62,468 nt of DNA from a virus: the IMG/VR virus record IMGVR_UViG_3300006802_000003, positions 1-62,468 of that record; one strand, 5' to 3'. Below are positions 18,662 to 31,600 of this stretch, in pieces (the first letter of the stretch is position 1; the number at the start of each line of letters is the position of its first letter). The notes below the pieces were generated by a model. That model made no database searches. It worked only from the letters and a program-made list of their open reading frames with translations, and was not told where the DNA came from. The position numbers were made by a program, and so were the translations under genes.

Positions 18662-19633
18662 ATGTACGACCAAATCCAGGCAATGTTTAGCCGACCAGAG
18701 GTTCAAAAACTTTTGCAGCAGCGCGTCATGGAGACGCTGCAGGGACCGGCGGCGCCTGATCCTATGGCAGAAGGCATGCGGGCCGCAGGGAGCGCGCTTA
18801 TCAACACGCCGGGCAATTTTCTGTCTGGCATTGCCGCGGCTTCTGGAGCTGGTGCCAGCGCGGCTGACAAGGCTGCCAGAACGCCACCGCCCGGCGGCAA
18901 GGACGCCATTGCAATAATCAACAGCCTCATCAATGCGGGCAAGGCAACGGACCTGGACAGGTACAGGATGAACAACTTGGATCGTATGGCCGAACGCGAC
19001 CGCGCTCGTGGCGCATACGAGTCAGGAAACCTCGCGCTGCGCGAAACGCTTATGTTACTTAGAGACGCGCTTGGCAACCGCAACGCGGCCAACGCAGAGG
19101 CGCGCACCGGCATCGCCCAGCAACAAGCAGACACCACCGCGAGCAATGTTCAAAGCCAGATCGCGACACGCCAAGGGCAGCTAGAGCAGGGCGACCGCCG
19201 TCTTGACCAGGGCGACCGCAGATTGAGCGCGACGGTTGAGCATTGGAATCAGCAATATGATCTAGGCGTGAAAAGGCTGGAGAACGAGCTCAAGAGAGCG
19301 AACCAGTCGAAGGCCGATCCGGACACGGTTTACAATACGAGTTGGCGCATCATTCAGGACATGGAAAAGTCCCTGCCCGATCCGGAGTTGGTTTCGGAAG
19401 AAGTTTACAACGCTGCGGCCAACAAGCTGGAGGCGCTTAAACAGCAGTTCATTTCCGGGATGTCTCCAGACCAGCAGAGGCGGTTTGGCGTAAGTGAGGC
19501 TAAAAATGCTGGCACAGCCGGCACAGTTAGCGGTTCTGGAACCGGCGGCCCGCCGAAAGGCTACGTCGATCCGAAAACAGGCCTTCGCTTCCTGGGCGGA
19601 GACTGGAGAGACAAGAACAATTGGGTGAAGTGA
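18662..19633 (+). CDS. Coiled-coil internal virion / ejection protein
   Basis: The 323-residue product has a Gly/Ala-rich amphipathic stretch at about 30-80. A long Arg/Glu/Gln helix follows, with an in-frame duplication (LEQGDRRLDQGDRRL) at about 177-191. The C terminus is flexible and Gly-rich and ends in a short GYVDPKTGLRFLGGDW motif. It lies between the small candidate ejection protein and the giant polyvalent protein, which suggests that the three are packaged together. No enzyme signature is seen. Confidence 0.6.
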   Translation: MYDQIQAMFSRPEVQKLLQQRVMETLQGPAAPDPMAEGMRAAGSALINTPGNFLSGIAAASGAGASAADKAARTPPPGGKDAIAIINSLINAGKATDLDRYRMNNLDRMAERDRARGAYESGNLALRETLMLLRDALGNRNAANAEARTGIAQQQADTTASNVQSQIATRQGQLEQGDRRLDQGDRRLSATVEHWNQQYDLGVKRLENELKRANQSKADPDTVYNTSWRIIQDMEKSLPDPELVSEEVYNAAANKLEALKQQFISGMSPDQQRRFGVSEAKNAGTAGTVSGSGTGGPPKGYVDPKTGLRFLGGDWRDKNNWVK

Positions 19634-19646
19634 AGGATTAAATCAC

Positions 19647-22600
19647 ATGGCTGAAAAAGTCTTGATGCCGTGGGAACGCGACTGGAGCAACTTCCAGGCG
19701 GAACCCACGACACCTGATGAAACACAAGCGGCCCCTGCGGAAGATCAGGGTGACATGCCGTGGCAGCGCGATTGGTCGAACTACAAATTCATTGACGATC
19801 GCTTGCCGGGGATGGAGAAGGGCGACAAGCCAGAACCACCTACGCGCACGATCCAAGAGAAGGCCGCCGAGAAGGCCGGCATTTCCACGTCAGGTCGCCC
19901 AGTATGGCAGACGCCGGAAGGTGAACAGTACAGCGAGAAAACCGTCACCTTCCCGCTCGATGATGAAGGGAAGTCGTGGGCAACATTTCCGTCGGTCGAT
20001 GCCAGCGGCAAGGAAATGTCCGAGGACAAGGTTAAGCAATACGTTCTCCAGAACGGTTTGATTGACCCGATCACTGGTGAGAAGTTCCCGACATTTAACA
20101 GCCGCGAAGAAGCCTTGGCGTATGCTAAAGAACGCAGCGCCACGCGCCTCAAGGGCGAACCGTGGATGGAAGCTCCGGAAGTTAGCCCATTCAATCCACC
20201 GGCACCGAGCGCACCGGGCGAAGCGCCAACGACAGCAGAACGTGTCTCCAACTTTGGCGAGGGCGTTGTGCGCGGCGGCATAGACACCACCGGGCTCGCA
20301 GCTAAAGGCCTGGCCACCCTTGGCATGGTGAAGGACATCGAAGGCGTCACCGGCCTATTCAAATCTCTCGACAGCGCCAAGGATTGGACGCCGCAGCAAC
20401 GCAAGGACTTCCGTTGGGCCGTTCGCAACCAGCTCACCGAATCGCCCGGCCTTGGCATGGCCATGATCGACGCGGCGGACAAGATGCGTCGCGGCGAAAT
20501 TAAGTCGATCCAAGACGATCCGGAGCTAGTCAAGAAGTTCCAGGCCGCAATTCAGGACCCGCGCGAACGCCAAGCGTTTGCATTGGGTGAATGGCTGAAA
20601 GCCTACGGCCAAGAGAACTTCGGCGGCGATCCCCGGCTGCAAGAGGCTTGGGACACCAAGATTGCGCAGGGCTTTGGCTCGACGCTGCCGTTTCTCGCTC
20701 TTGGCCTGATGCCCGGCGGACAGGTTCTAGGTCCGATGGCCGGCACGTTCATGGGCCGCGGGGAGGCGCTGGAAAACGCTCTTGATGCGCAGCGCCAGGG
20801 CAAGAAGGTCGATCGCCAGCAGTTGCTCGATGCCGTTGGCTGGGGAACAATCCCCGGCGCGTCCGAATCGATCCCGATCGAGAACCTGCTGGGCCGTCTC
20901 CCCGGCGGCAAGGCGCTCGAAGCGATGGGCGCCATTGGCCGCATTGGCATGCAGGTGCTTGTCGAAGGCGGACAAGAGGCATTCCAGCAGTTCGCGCAAA
21001 ACGTCATTCAAAACTATGTCTACGACCCCAAGAAGGATTTGACCGAGGGCATCCTCGAATCAGCAGCGATCGGCGGTATTGTCGGCGGCGGCATGGGCGC
21101 CGTCACCGAGGGCGTCAAGGCTACAGGCTCTGCCGTGCTTGGAAAGGGCGACCGCGAGGAAGGTCCGCCGGAAGGCGACGCCACCATTTCCGCCGAGGCC
21201 ACGGCGACCGGCCAGACATCCACCGGCCCGGTCAAGACCAAAGAAGATGCTGTCCCGCCCGGCCCGCGCGCCGATCAGGTTTTGAAAGATGCAGGCTGGA
21301 CGGAAGAAGAAATCGCAGGCATGGCTCCACAGGCCCGCGCCCGCGCGGTGGAAGAGGCAATACAAACTGGCGTCAAGCCAGCCCCACAGCCCGGCCCCGC
21401 ACCTGGTACAGCTCCAGCAGCCCCGCCCATTCAGCGTGAGCAGCCCACCCGCGAGCCTACCAGCGACATCGATGCGCAGCTACGGGACCTCAAGGACCCG
21501 AACAACGCGCGCACGGCTGTCTACCTCTCCCCGACTACCGTTCAGCAGGCCATAGACACCGGCAAGCTGGACGCGATGAAAGCCGCAGGCGTTGCGATCG
21601 AGGACTTCGATGGCAAAGGCGGCATTCTAATCGCTGAAAACGACCAGTTCGCGCAAATGGCCACCCAGGCCAAGGCAGATGGCGTCCCGACCGACCAGAT
21701 CATCGGCATACTTACTGGATCAGGTCAGGGCAAGCCGGAAGGCGGCGATACCGTTGTCCAGCAGCGCGATGAGCAGGGCAATGTCACGCGCGAAACCGTC
21801 ACCACTGCCGATCAGGCGCAGCAGACGGCGCAGGCAATGCAAGAGTCCGGTCGCGGAACCACTGTCCTGTCGCCAGAGCAGGCGCTGGACGAGCGGGAAG
21901 CCCGCGCGGCTGCCGAAGTACCGGAGCCCGGCAAAGCCCCTGCAGCGCCCCCGCGCGTGGGCTCCAAGGACAAGCCGATTGATCTGGATCAAGTCGGAAA
22001 GCAGTTTGGCGGTGTGTTTGGTGCGCGCGAGGATGCCCGCGAAGCAGTCGAAGAGCCCAAGTCTGACGCCCAGGCCGAGGCTGGCAACTACAAGCATGCC
22101 CATGTCAGCGTAAACGGCTTTGGCATTGCGATGGAGACGCCAAAGGGTGGCCGGCGTACTGGCACCAATGAGGACGGGCAGCGGTGGGCCGTCAAGATGC
22201 CTGCCGATTATGGGCGCCTCAAAGGCACGAAGGGCATGGACGGCGACCAGATCGACGTTTACCTGGGCGAAAACACCCAAGCCTCTACGGTCTATATCAT
22301 CAACCAGCGCAACCTCGACGGATCGCCCGACGAGCATAAGGTGATGATGGGCTTTGACTCCGAGAAGGAAGCCCGCGACACTTACTTCAAGGGATTTAGT
22401 GACGGCAGCGGCCAGGCACGGCTTGACTCGATGGTGCCGATGTCGCTGGAAGAGTTTCAGGATTGGATCGACAATGGCGATCATACCAAATTCGTAGGAC
22501 CTTCCGATGAAGCAACACAAGTGCAGAGAGGCGAGGATAATCAGGGCGATGTGGGTGCATCGCCGGTATCTCCAGAGCCAACACCGGAAGGCGGTGAGCC

Positions 22601-25600
22601 CCGAGCACAAGGAAGTATGGAAAGTAGCGATCAGGTCGGCGGACGTGGCGCTGGCGACCGCGTTCAGCCTGATCCGGAACAACTAAGAGCTTTCCGCAAC
22701 TACCTTGTCGGCCCAGGCTCGATTGCCGACATCGACAAGCTGGCAAAACAACTCAAAATGCCTCGCGATGTTGTGGCCGCGATGTTGCAGGACGCCGCGA
22801 AAGACGGCGCGGTGATCGCCACGAAATCGGGCTCGTTCCGCCGGGCGCCGAAAGAAAAGAAGCCAGTGGACCTTATACGGTTCGTCGCTCACATCGGCGG
22901 CATTGCCGACCCTGACGGCGACGTGTCGGCCTTGACCGGCGGCACCAATCCCCTCGTTCCTGGCAAGGGCAAGCTCATTCGCGCCAAGGGCAATCGTCCA
23001 GACAAGGTGCGCGAGTTGGCCGTTGAGGCTGGTTATCTCCCCGAAGGCGCAAGCATCCGTGACCTGTACGACGCGATGGACCGCAACATGCGCGGCGATC
23101 GTGTCATTCGCGATGAGGATGCGGAATGGGAACAGGAGCTGCAGGCCCAGCAAGAGCAGGATGCGCTCAACGAAGAGTTTCCGACTGACGCTGAAAAGGA
23201 CCTGGTTCGCAAGCACGGCATCGGCGCGGCGCGCAAGCTCATCGCATTCCAGCAGGAAACCGGCCTTGGCGTTGGCGGCATGTCCGACGAAGAGGTTGCC
23301 AGGGCGGCGTCTTACATCGATCAGGGCATGGACGTGGATTCAGCAATTGAGCGCGCCGCGATCGAATACGCTGACGAAGGCCACATCAACGGCTATGATG
23401 ACATTACGGAGATTCCAGTCGATGAAATTTACCCGGACACAGCACCTGCAGATGGCGAAACGATCGAAGCAGATTTCGGCAGGGACGAAGGACCAGAAGA
23501 AGAAGGCCAAGTACAACGGCCTCGCCAAGACGTTCCGCGCACTAGCGAAAAGAGCGAAAAACTAGACAACAAGGCATTTGATCTAAGCATCAAGAAAGCC
23601 AAGGAAGCTGGCATAATTGGCGACTGGGAAACAAACACCACCATGTCGCCAGACAAGGTGTTTCCAAAACTTACAGGTAAAGTCGTTCGGGCCGAGGATG
23701 TGGCTGGTGACTATCTGCCGCCCGCCGAGGCCAAGTCCCGCGTGAAGGAATGGAAGGATTTTGCCAAGGCGCAGGGCGACACGATGCAAAATAGCAATCG
23801 CGTGATCCTGTCGTTGTTCGACTACACCGGAAACTGGTCAAAGCCGTTTGTCGATGCTGGCTTCACGGTCGTTCAGTACGACATCGAGTTGATGAAGGAG
23901 GACCCAGAATACGCCCCTGGCGACGAGAGGTTTGGGGAAATCTTGTCGCGCATGCCTACGGCTGACATTATCGCTTTGCGCAGCGCGGGTTATGAAATTT
24001 ATGGCGTCATGTCTGCCTGTCCATGCACCACGTTTGCGTCGTCCGGCGCTAGGTGGTGGGAGAGCTTGCATGACGTGGAATCGCGCGAGGCGGTGGAAAA
24101 GGTGTTTGGCGAATGGGTGCCGCAAGGCTTTGAGAGCCCGTTCGAGTACAACAAGGCGCTGGTTGCTGCCACCGAGGTCATTATTGAGTTTGCCAATCCG
24201 ACCGGCTTCCATGTGCTGGAAAATCCCGTTGGACGGCTTGGCCGCGCGACTGGGCTCGACAAACCTCAATATCGCTTCGACCCGAATAATTTTGGCGATC
24301 CGTACACCAAGAAAACGCAGCTTTGGGGTGATTTTGGAACGGAATTGCCGACCGCAAATGTGGAGCCAACCGAGGGCTCATTGATTCACAAGAAATCAGG
24401 CAAGGACCGTAGCCGCAGCGATACGCCGCTTGGCTTCGCCTATGCGTTCTTCATGGCCAACAATCCGGATGTGCGTAAGCCGTCGCGCGTTGTCGAGGAC
24501 CGTAGCGAAATGGACCCCGAAAAGCGGGCCGCGCGGGAGGAATATTGGGGTTGGCCAAATCCGATAGACGGCAAGATTGTCCAACGCAAGGATTTGTTGC
24601 CTGCCATTGAGGAGCAGGACGCCGATGCCTGGCCGCCCTACCGCGGCGACGTTCCAGAGTTTGGCAAGTTCGATGAAGAGCAAGAACTGGAAAACGGCAA
24701 CAAGGTTGCCTATTCCCGCTTGTCGTCTCTCAAGAAGGATGGCCAATGGCGAACCCACAGCATCTACAAGGAAATGCTGCCGAAGGGTGCGCCCATCTGG
24801 AGCAAGTCTGCTTCGGTCGTTGCGAAAGACAAGGAGGCCGCCGAGAAGCTGGCGTATGACATCCTGCACGGCGACGTTCAGCCCGACCTGTCTGGCACGG
24901 CAACCGAACGGCTCAACCAGTTCATGGATTGGGCGCTTGAGCACAGATACGATTCGTACAAAGGCAAACGCACCGGCGCTAATCCATACAATCTCGAAGT
25001 GCATTCCTGGAAGGATGAACCTCAAACGGATTTGCCAGATCAGGTGCAGTTTAGTTGGGGAGGGCCGAAAGAAAACGAGTTCGAGCACCAGAATAAAATC
25101 AAGTTCGTTCGTGAGGGCGACACATGGGCGATTGACCGCTTCACGCTTGCGGACAAGCCGCTTCGCAAAGCCGAATACAAGAACCGCTTGAATGACGTTG
25201 CCGAGCAAATCCTGTCCTTACCAGGCCTAGTGCCTGGCGCAATGCCGCAAGCGACAGACCTGTTCGCCACAGAGGCTGGCGCGGACGGCAAAGGGCAGAC
25301 AGTTATGCCCGGCATGGAGAAGATTAGCGACAAGGAGCTCGCAGAGCGCAAGGCCAAGGGCAAGAAGAAAGCCGCCGTTGCGCAGAAGGACATGGACGAG
25401 GGCTTGTTCGGAACGGACAAGGACCAAGTGGACATTGCAGACGTTGAGCAGCCTTCCGGCCTGTGGTCAGGTGACGACGATCCCCGCATTCCAGAAGGGC
25501 GCAAGGCGACCGCAGAGGTCAAGAAGCCGGTTGGCTACACGGAGATTTTTGGCCATGACCTAAACTTGAGTCCTACTTTCCAACCACCAAAAGAGCACCT

Positions 25601-28600
25601 GGTTCGCATCACAAACGAAACGCTCATTCACTATGCCAAGCGATACGATGTGCCGTGGGAAGGGCGGACGCGCGGCGAAGTATGGGCCGACATGCAGGCA
25701 AAAGGTGCAAAGAATGCAGGCTACGGCCAGATCATTCTCACACCGCACAAGGCCAAGGCCGCGGTGCAGTTGCTGCAAAACGCTGGCTACGGCGAAGGCG
25801 CCAAGATCAGCCACCAGCTATTTGCTAAGTTCAAGAAGGTACTTTTTGAAAACCTCGACCTCGTAAGGACAGAGGGCGAGTCGAACAGTGAAAAGCTAGG
25901 CGGAAACTGGACAGTTGGACACCTTCGGCAGCGCAAAGGCAACTATTCAATAAGCTGGGGTGCATACGGTCCCGATACGGTACTTCTCACCAGCATTACT
26001 GATCCCGAAAACGGCGTGGGCTATTCGGGCAGCACTGCAGGCGCAGCCAGAGTCAAGCGAGCTATCGAGGCGTTCATCGAGGAGAACAAGGACCGTAAGG
26101 GCGGCCCAGCTCCAGCGCCCCAGGAGCCAGCGAAGCCAGAGACTGAAATTCCGTCGCAGGAGCCAGCGCCGATCGCGGACATGGGAATTAGCATATTTTT
26201 CCGCGACGACGGCAAGCTGTCCAGGGACGTGAAGCAGGTTATTGTCGAAGTCGGCATGCACATGAATCCGAACGCGACCGCCGACGAGCGCAAGCGGGTG
26301 ATTGTGGACGGCTATTTCAAGTCTCCAAGGGCAGCCGGTTTCGCTTTTGACAGCGATCAAGGCGCCGGTATTCGCGTTGTCGATTACAATGGGAAGCCCT
26401 CGTTTGTCTCGGCACGGCAGGTGCGCGATGGCACCGTTCGCATTCGCGAGGACAAGTCTCCACCGCCATTGCCAACACAGCCAGAACAGGATGAGGATGC
26501 GTTTCTGGACGACATCATCAGCCAGGAACTGGGTGAACAACCCGCAGCAACCCCGCTTGCCAAGATCAAATCCCAGTTGATTGCCTATGCTTCTGGCATG
26601 ACTCGTACCAAGGATTTCGCTGCAGGCGCATATGCGTGGGGCAAGGAAAAGAACCTTGGCCTGGGTGTCGATGCAACCGAGCTCACCACAGAGGCAATCA
26701 AGGCTATCGCAGAGCGTCACGTCAACATGCAGACCAACTTGTTTGTTGATTCTGGCGCGTTCGGTGTGTTCCGGCGCAACATGCGCGCGGTTACGGAATA
26801 CCGCAAGGCCGCAGGCGATCTATTCCGGCAGCAAGGGCTCCCCACCCCGAAGCTGGAGAAAATGGACTTTGACAACGTAATTGCCCGTTACGAGCATCTG
26901 CAACTCGCCATCGAGAATGAGAATGTTGCCGAGGACCAGGATGTGCCGGCACCGTTGTTTGTTGCGCCTGACATTGTTGGCGACCAGCAGGGCAGCCTCG
27001 ATCTGCTGCGCCAGTTCGCGCCATCGATGCGATTCATTGGCAAGGGGCAGGTGGTCGTTCCTCTCCAGAAAGGAGACATGACGCTTGCCGAGGCTTACGC
27101 CAAGGCCAAGGCAATCATGGGCGGCAAGCCGTTCATTGCAGGCATTCCGTCCAATGCAAAGGCTGTAAGCGCCGAGGAGTTCCGGCAGTTCGTTCGCGAA
27201 TCTGACGCGACTGCCTTCCACTTCCTGGGCGCACTTTCTCCCAAGACGCTCGATCCAAAGCTGCAGGTGCTTGCGGATGAGAACGTGGACATCACGCACG
27301 TTTCTGCCGACGCCAATCTGCTGCGGTCAGCCCTCTATGGCAGCGCCGTAGCAAAAGAGCTTGGCCGTCCGGATGCAATCGTCAAGACGCTCGATGAGCA
27401 ACGCACGATTGGCCAGGCAGCCGCATCAGCAGCCAAAAACATTGGCGAGGGATTGAAAGACGTTGGCGACGCCTTCAACACCCTATTCAACGACCCAAAC
27501 AAGCTGAAATCCGGCATAGGCTTTGACGAAGAAACCTACGCCCGCGCAAAGCCCATTTTCAAAGCGGGCGCCGCTCATTTCTACGAAGCAGGCATGGATA
27601 TTGCCGAGGTTCTGCAAAAACTGGTACGTTGGCTCATGGCAAAGGACGGCGGCAACCAGCCGCCGGAAGCCATTAACCGGGCTCGACCGTACCTCAAGCA
27701 ATTCGTCAAAGACGTTCGAGACGGCAAGGAGCAAATCGATGTACCAGATCGACAGCCAGATATGGAACCAGGTCGCGGAGGCGAGCCCGCTCAAGACCGG
27801 CTTCGCGAAACGAATGTTCCCGCTGCCGCAGGACCAGATGGAGAAGGAGCTGGAGGCGGAAGAGGCCAGACTGGTGAAACTCAAGAGGGTGGACCCGGTA
27901 GTGGTGGCGGCATATCTGGCAGTAATGCCTCTCCTATGGGAAGCCGAATCGATCAGCGCATTTCTCGACCAGAGGCCGGGATTAGCGACTTCAATCCAAC
28001 CGATACCGACACTGACGGAGGCGTTGAGGGCGGCCAGCCAAGACTACCCATTGACAACGGCAGACCAGACAGCACTTCGGAATTTGCTACAGATAGCCCC
28101 GGAATAAAGGATCGCCAGAAAGCCCAGGCTGCCGCCGAATCCATTGAGGTCAAGGACGCTGACCTAGACAACATTCGCGAAACGCTCCCGATGCTGTATC
28201 CAAAGCAGCAGGAGGACGTTTACAAGATCGAGCAGCGTTTCACCAAGGGCGCCGGTATGCTCATCACCAACGGCACCGGCACTGGCAAGACGTTTTCCGG
28301 CCTTGGTGTCATCAAGCGGTTTGCCAAGAAGGGCAAGGGCAACATCCTGATCGTTGCTCCTTCTGACGGCATCCTGCGGGCGTGGATCACGTCTGGCAAG
28401 CTCCTTGGCATCGACATAAACAAGCTGGACGACACCAAGAGTGTAGGCGAGGGCATAGTTGCTACCACCTACGCCAACCTTGCCAACAACGAGACGCTGG
28501 CCGATCGCGAGTGGGATTTGGTCGTCACGGACGAGGCCCATAACCTTTCGTCCAACAAGGACGGCGCCGAAACTGCAAACCTCTCCACCTTCCGCGCCAT

Positions 28601-31600
28601 CACCCGCCACCCGCGCGCCGTGGTTAAGCGGACACAAATGCTGCATCGCGACCTGATGGAGAAGATTCGGAAGGTCAAAAGCGATCTGGAAGTTGCACGG
28701 ACTGCTGACGATCAACGCTGGTGGGCTCAAATTGAAGGGTACGAACGCCAACTCAAAGAGTATTGGAACCAATACCAGGAGCTCCAGAAGGCCGTTGAGG
28801 CCGACATGAAGGCCAAGCCGCGGCCCAAGGCGCTCTTCCTGTCTGCAACGCCGTTCGCGCATGTGTTCTCGGTGGACTACGCAGAGGGTTACCTGTTCGA
28901 CTACCCAGCCGACAAGCCCGGCGGCGGCTACAATTCCGCAGACGGTCGCAATGCGTTCTTTGTCGAAAACTTCGGCTTCCGCATGCGCTACAACAAGCTG
29001 ACGCGGCCAGAAGCGGAAGTGGATAGTTCGGTCATGGAGCGCCAGTTCCATGAGAAGCTGAAAAAGGAAGGCGCTCTTTCCGGTCGCAAGCTCGATGTCG
29101 AGCACGACTATGACCGCCGCTTCCAGACGGTCAACGACAAGGAAGGCGCCCGCATCGATGAGGGCTTCAAGTGGCTCCGCGATCAGGGCAAGGGCTTCCA
29201 TGCCGTAGCCGACATTTACCAGAAGAATTTCGACTACCTATCTCGCATGCGCTTGCTTGAGGCCATGAAGGCCAAGGCGGCAATTCCTTACATCCAGGCC
29301 CACCTTGATGCTGGCCGCAAGGTCATGGTGTTCAACAACTTCAACGAGGGTGGCGGCTTCACCGTATTCCCGAAGCTCATATCAGACGACGAAGTGTTCT
29401 GGTACGACGACAACATGAAACAACAGAGCGCCAAGCTCAAAGATCTGTATCAGGCATTCGAGGATGCCAATCCGTGGATCACCAAACTGGACTTCTCCGA
29501 CTATGACGCGCCGCGCCACACCCTGCGGGCAGCGTTTGGTGATCGGTTTGGTGAGTATAACGGCACCGTCACCGCGAAGAAGCGCGCCGAGAACCTGGAG
29601 CGGTTCAATAAGCCGGAAAGCGGCCTTGATGTCCTTGGCGTTCAGGCGGACGCCGGCGGAGCTGGGCTGTCTGGTCACGACACGCTGGGCATAGCGGAAG
29701 GCGGCAGGCAGCGCGTCCTTATGAACCTGGGTATGCCTGTGCGCCCGGTCACTGCAATCCAGCAGGAAGGCCGCATCTATCGCGATGGGCAGATGTCCAA
29801 TGCCATGTTCCGCTATTTCACGACCGGAACCACATGGGAGCGCATGGCCTTTGCGGGCTCGATCGCTGAAAAATCGGAAACGGTCGAGAACCTGGGCATG
29901 GGCGACATGGCCAGATCGTTGCGCGATTCGTTTGTCGATGCCTACGAAGAGGCAGGAGACTTCCAGCCTGGCCATGAAGATGAAGGGGTGGGTGGCAAGG
30001 AGCGCGACGCGCCGATCACCAACAATATGTCTGACTTTGAGCGCGCCAAGACGCATTATTGGGCGATCCAAAAGAACACTAGCAAACGCGAAAGCCGCGG
30101 TGAGTATTACGCTACGCCAGAGCCGGTCGGCGTCAAGATGGTGGAATGGGCCAACATCAAGGGAAATGAGCGCGTTCTGGAGCCGTCCGCCGGTCATGGC
30201 GCTATCTCCAGGTACATCCCGGCTAACACCAGCACGACCATTATCGACACCAACGAGGACCTGCTTTCGTCGGCAATGCTGCGGACCCAGCATGCCAAGG
30301 CGATCCGCAGTCAGTTTGAGGGCCACAACATCGTCAACAAATATGATGCTGTGGTGATGAACCCGCCGTTCGGCCAGGGCGGCAGTCTCGCAATCGCTCA
30401 CTTGGAAAAGGCTGTGAAGCACCTTCGCAATGGCGGTCGTGTCGTGGCCTTGATTCCGACCGGGCCTGCTGCCGATGCAAAATTCGACAAGTGGTGGCAC
30501 AACACCGATGGCAGCCTTGGCATGGTGGCCGAAATCAAACTTCCAAGCGTGACGTTCGCCCGCGCTGGCACCGGCGTTATGACCCGTATTGTCGTGATCG
30601 AGAAGCAGACGGATAAGGAAGTCGGGACGCCGATGGGGCCGCGCGCCGATCTGTCAGGCGCCCAGGACATCAATACGCTGTTCGATGCGCTCGACAATAT
30701 CACTTTGCCGCCTCGCGCGGAGCCGCTGACCAAGGACATCGACGCGCCGGCCATTGGGGAGTTCCGTATTGCTGGCATCGATGTAAACCTGCAAGAAAAT
30801 GTTGTGGGGCTTGCGAAGGGCGTAAAGCTGTCCAAGGAGCAATTCAAGCATTGGGCTCGGCTGGGCGAGGCCGCGCAAGGCACATACCTTAAAAGCCTTC
30901 GCGGATGGATGTTTGACAACCAGGAAATGCGCGACGCATTCCTTGCAAGCGTCGAGAAGAACCCCGAGCCCGCAATCATGGCGGAACCTGCCCCAGCCAC
31001 CCTGGACTTCGAGAAGAAGAAGGCGTGGCATGCGGTCAAGCAGCGCGACACGTTCGTTGCCGTTCCAAACCAACGCATCAGCACCGATGATTATGCCCGC
31101 GTGAAGCGCGTAGCGCAGGCCAATGGCGGATACTGGAGCAAGTACGCACAGAATGGTGCGATCCCTGGGTGGCAGTTTGAATCGGAAGCCGCTCGCGACA
31201 AGTTCATCGATGAAATCAAGGCAGCCCGGCCAAAGGACCTGGGCGCCCGCACCGAAGTGCCACTTTGGTATTCGCGCTTGGCTCGTTTTGTCCAGACGAT
31301 TCCGATGGCGAAGGGAACGCCAGATCAGTTTGCGGCCATGATCCAGAAAGGTCCGCTCAAGCCCAGCGAAATCGCCTGGAGTGGCGTCATAGAGTGGCTG
31401 GAGACGGAAAAGAACCTTGGCCGCCAAGTGGAGCGCGACCGACTGCTGGAATGGCTGAACGATAACCAGATCGCCATTGATGAGAATGTGCGTCAAGGCG
31501 GTTCGCCACTTGCCGAAGAGTTTTGGGTGAGCGACTTCGAGCGCGAAGAGCCAGGCCAAGAGTATGTCGATGACATTGCTCAAGACTACTTGCCAGATGA

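Noticed and set aside
21720-22682. 320-codon minus-strand frame in the pyrophosphatase region
   Set aside because: It is antisense to the giant gene; its Arg/Leu/His-rich translation has no domain-like pattern, and the plus-strand frame is clearly coding.
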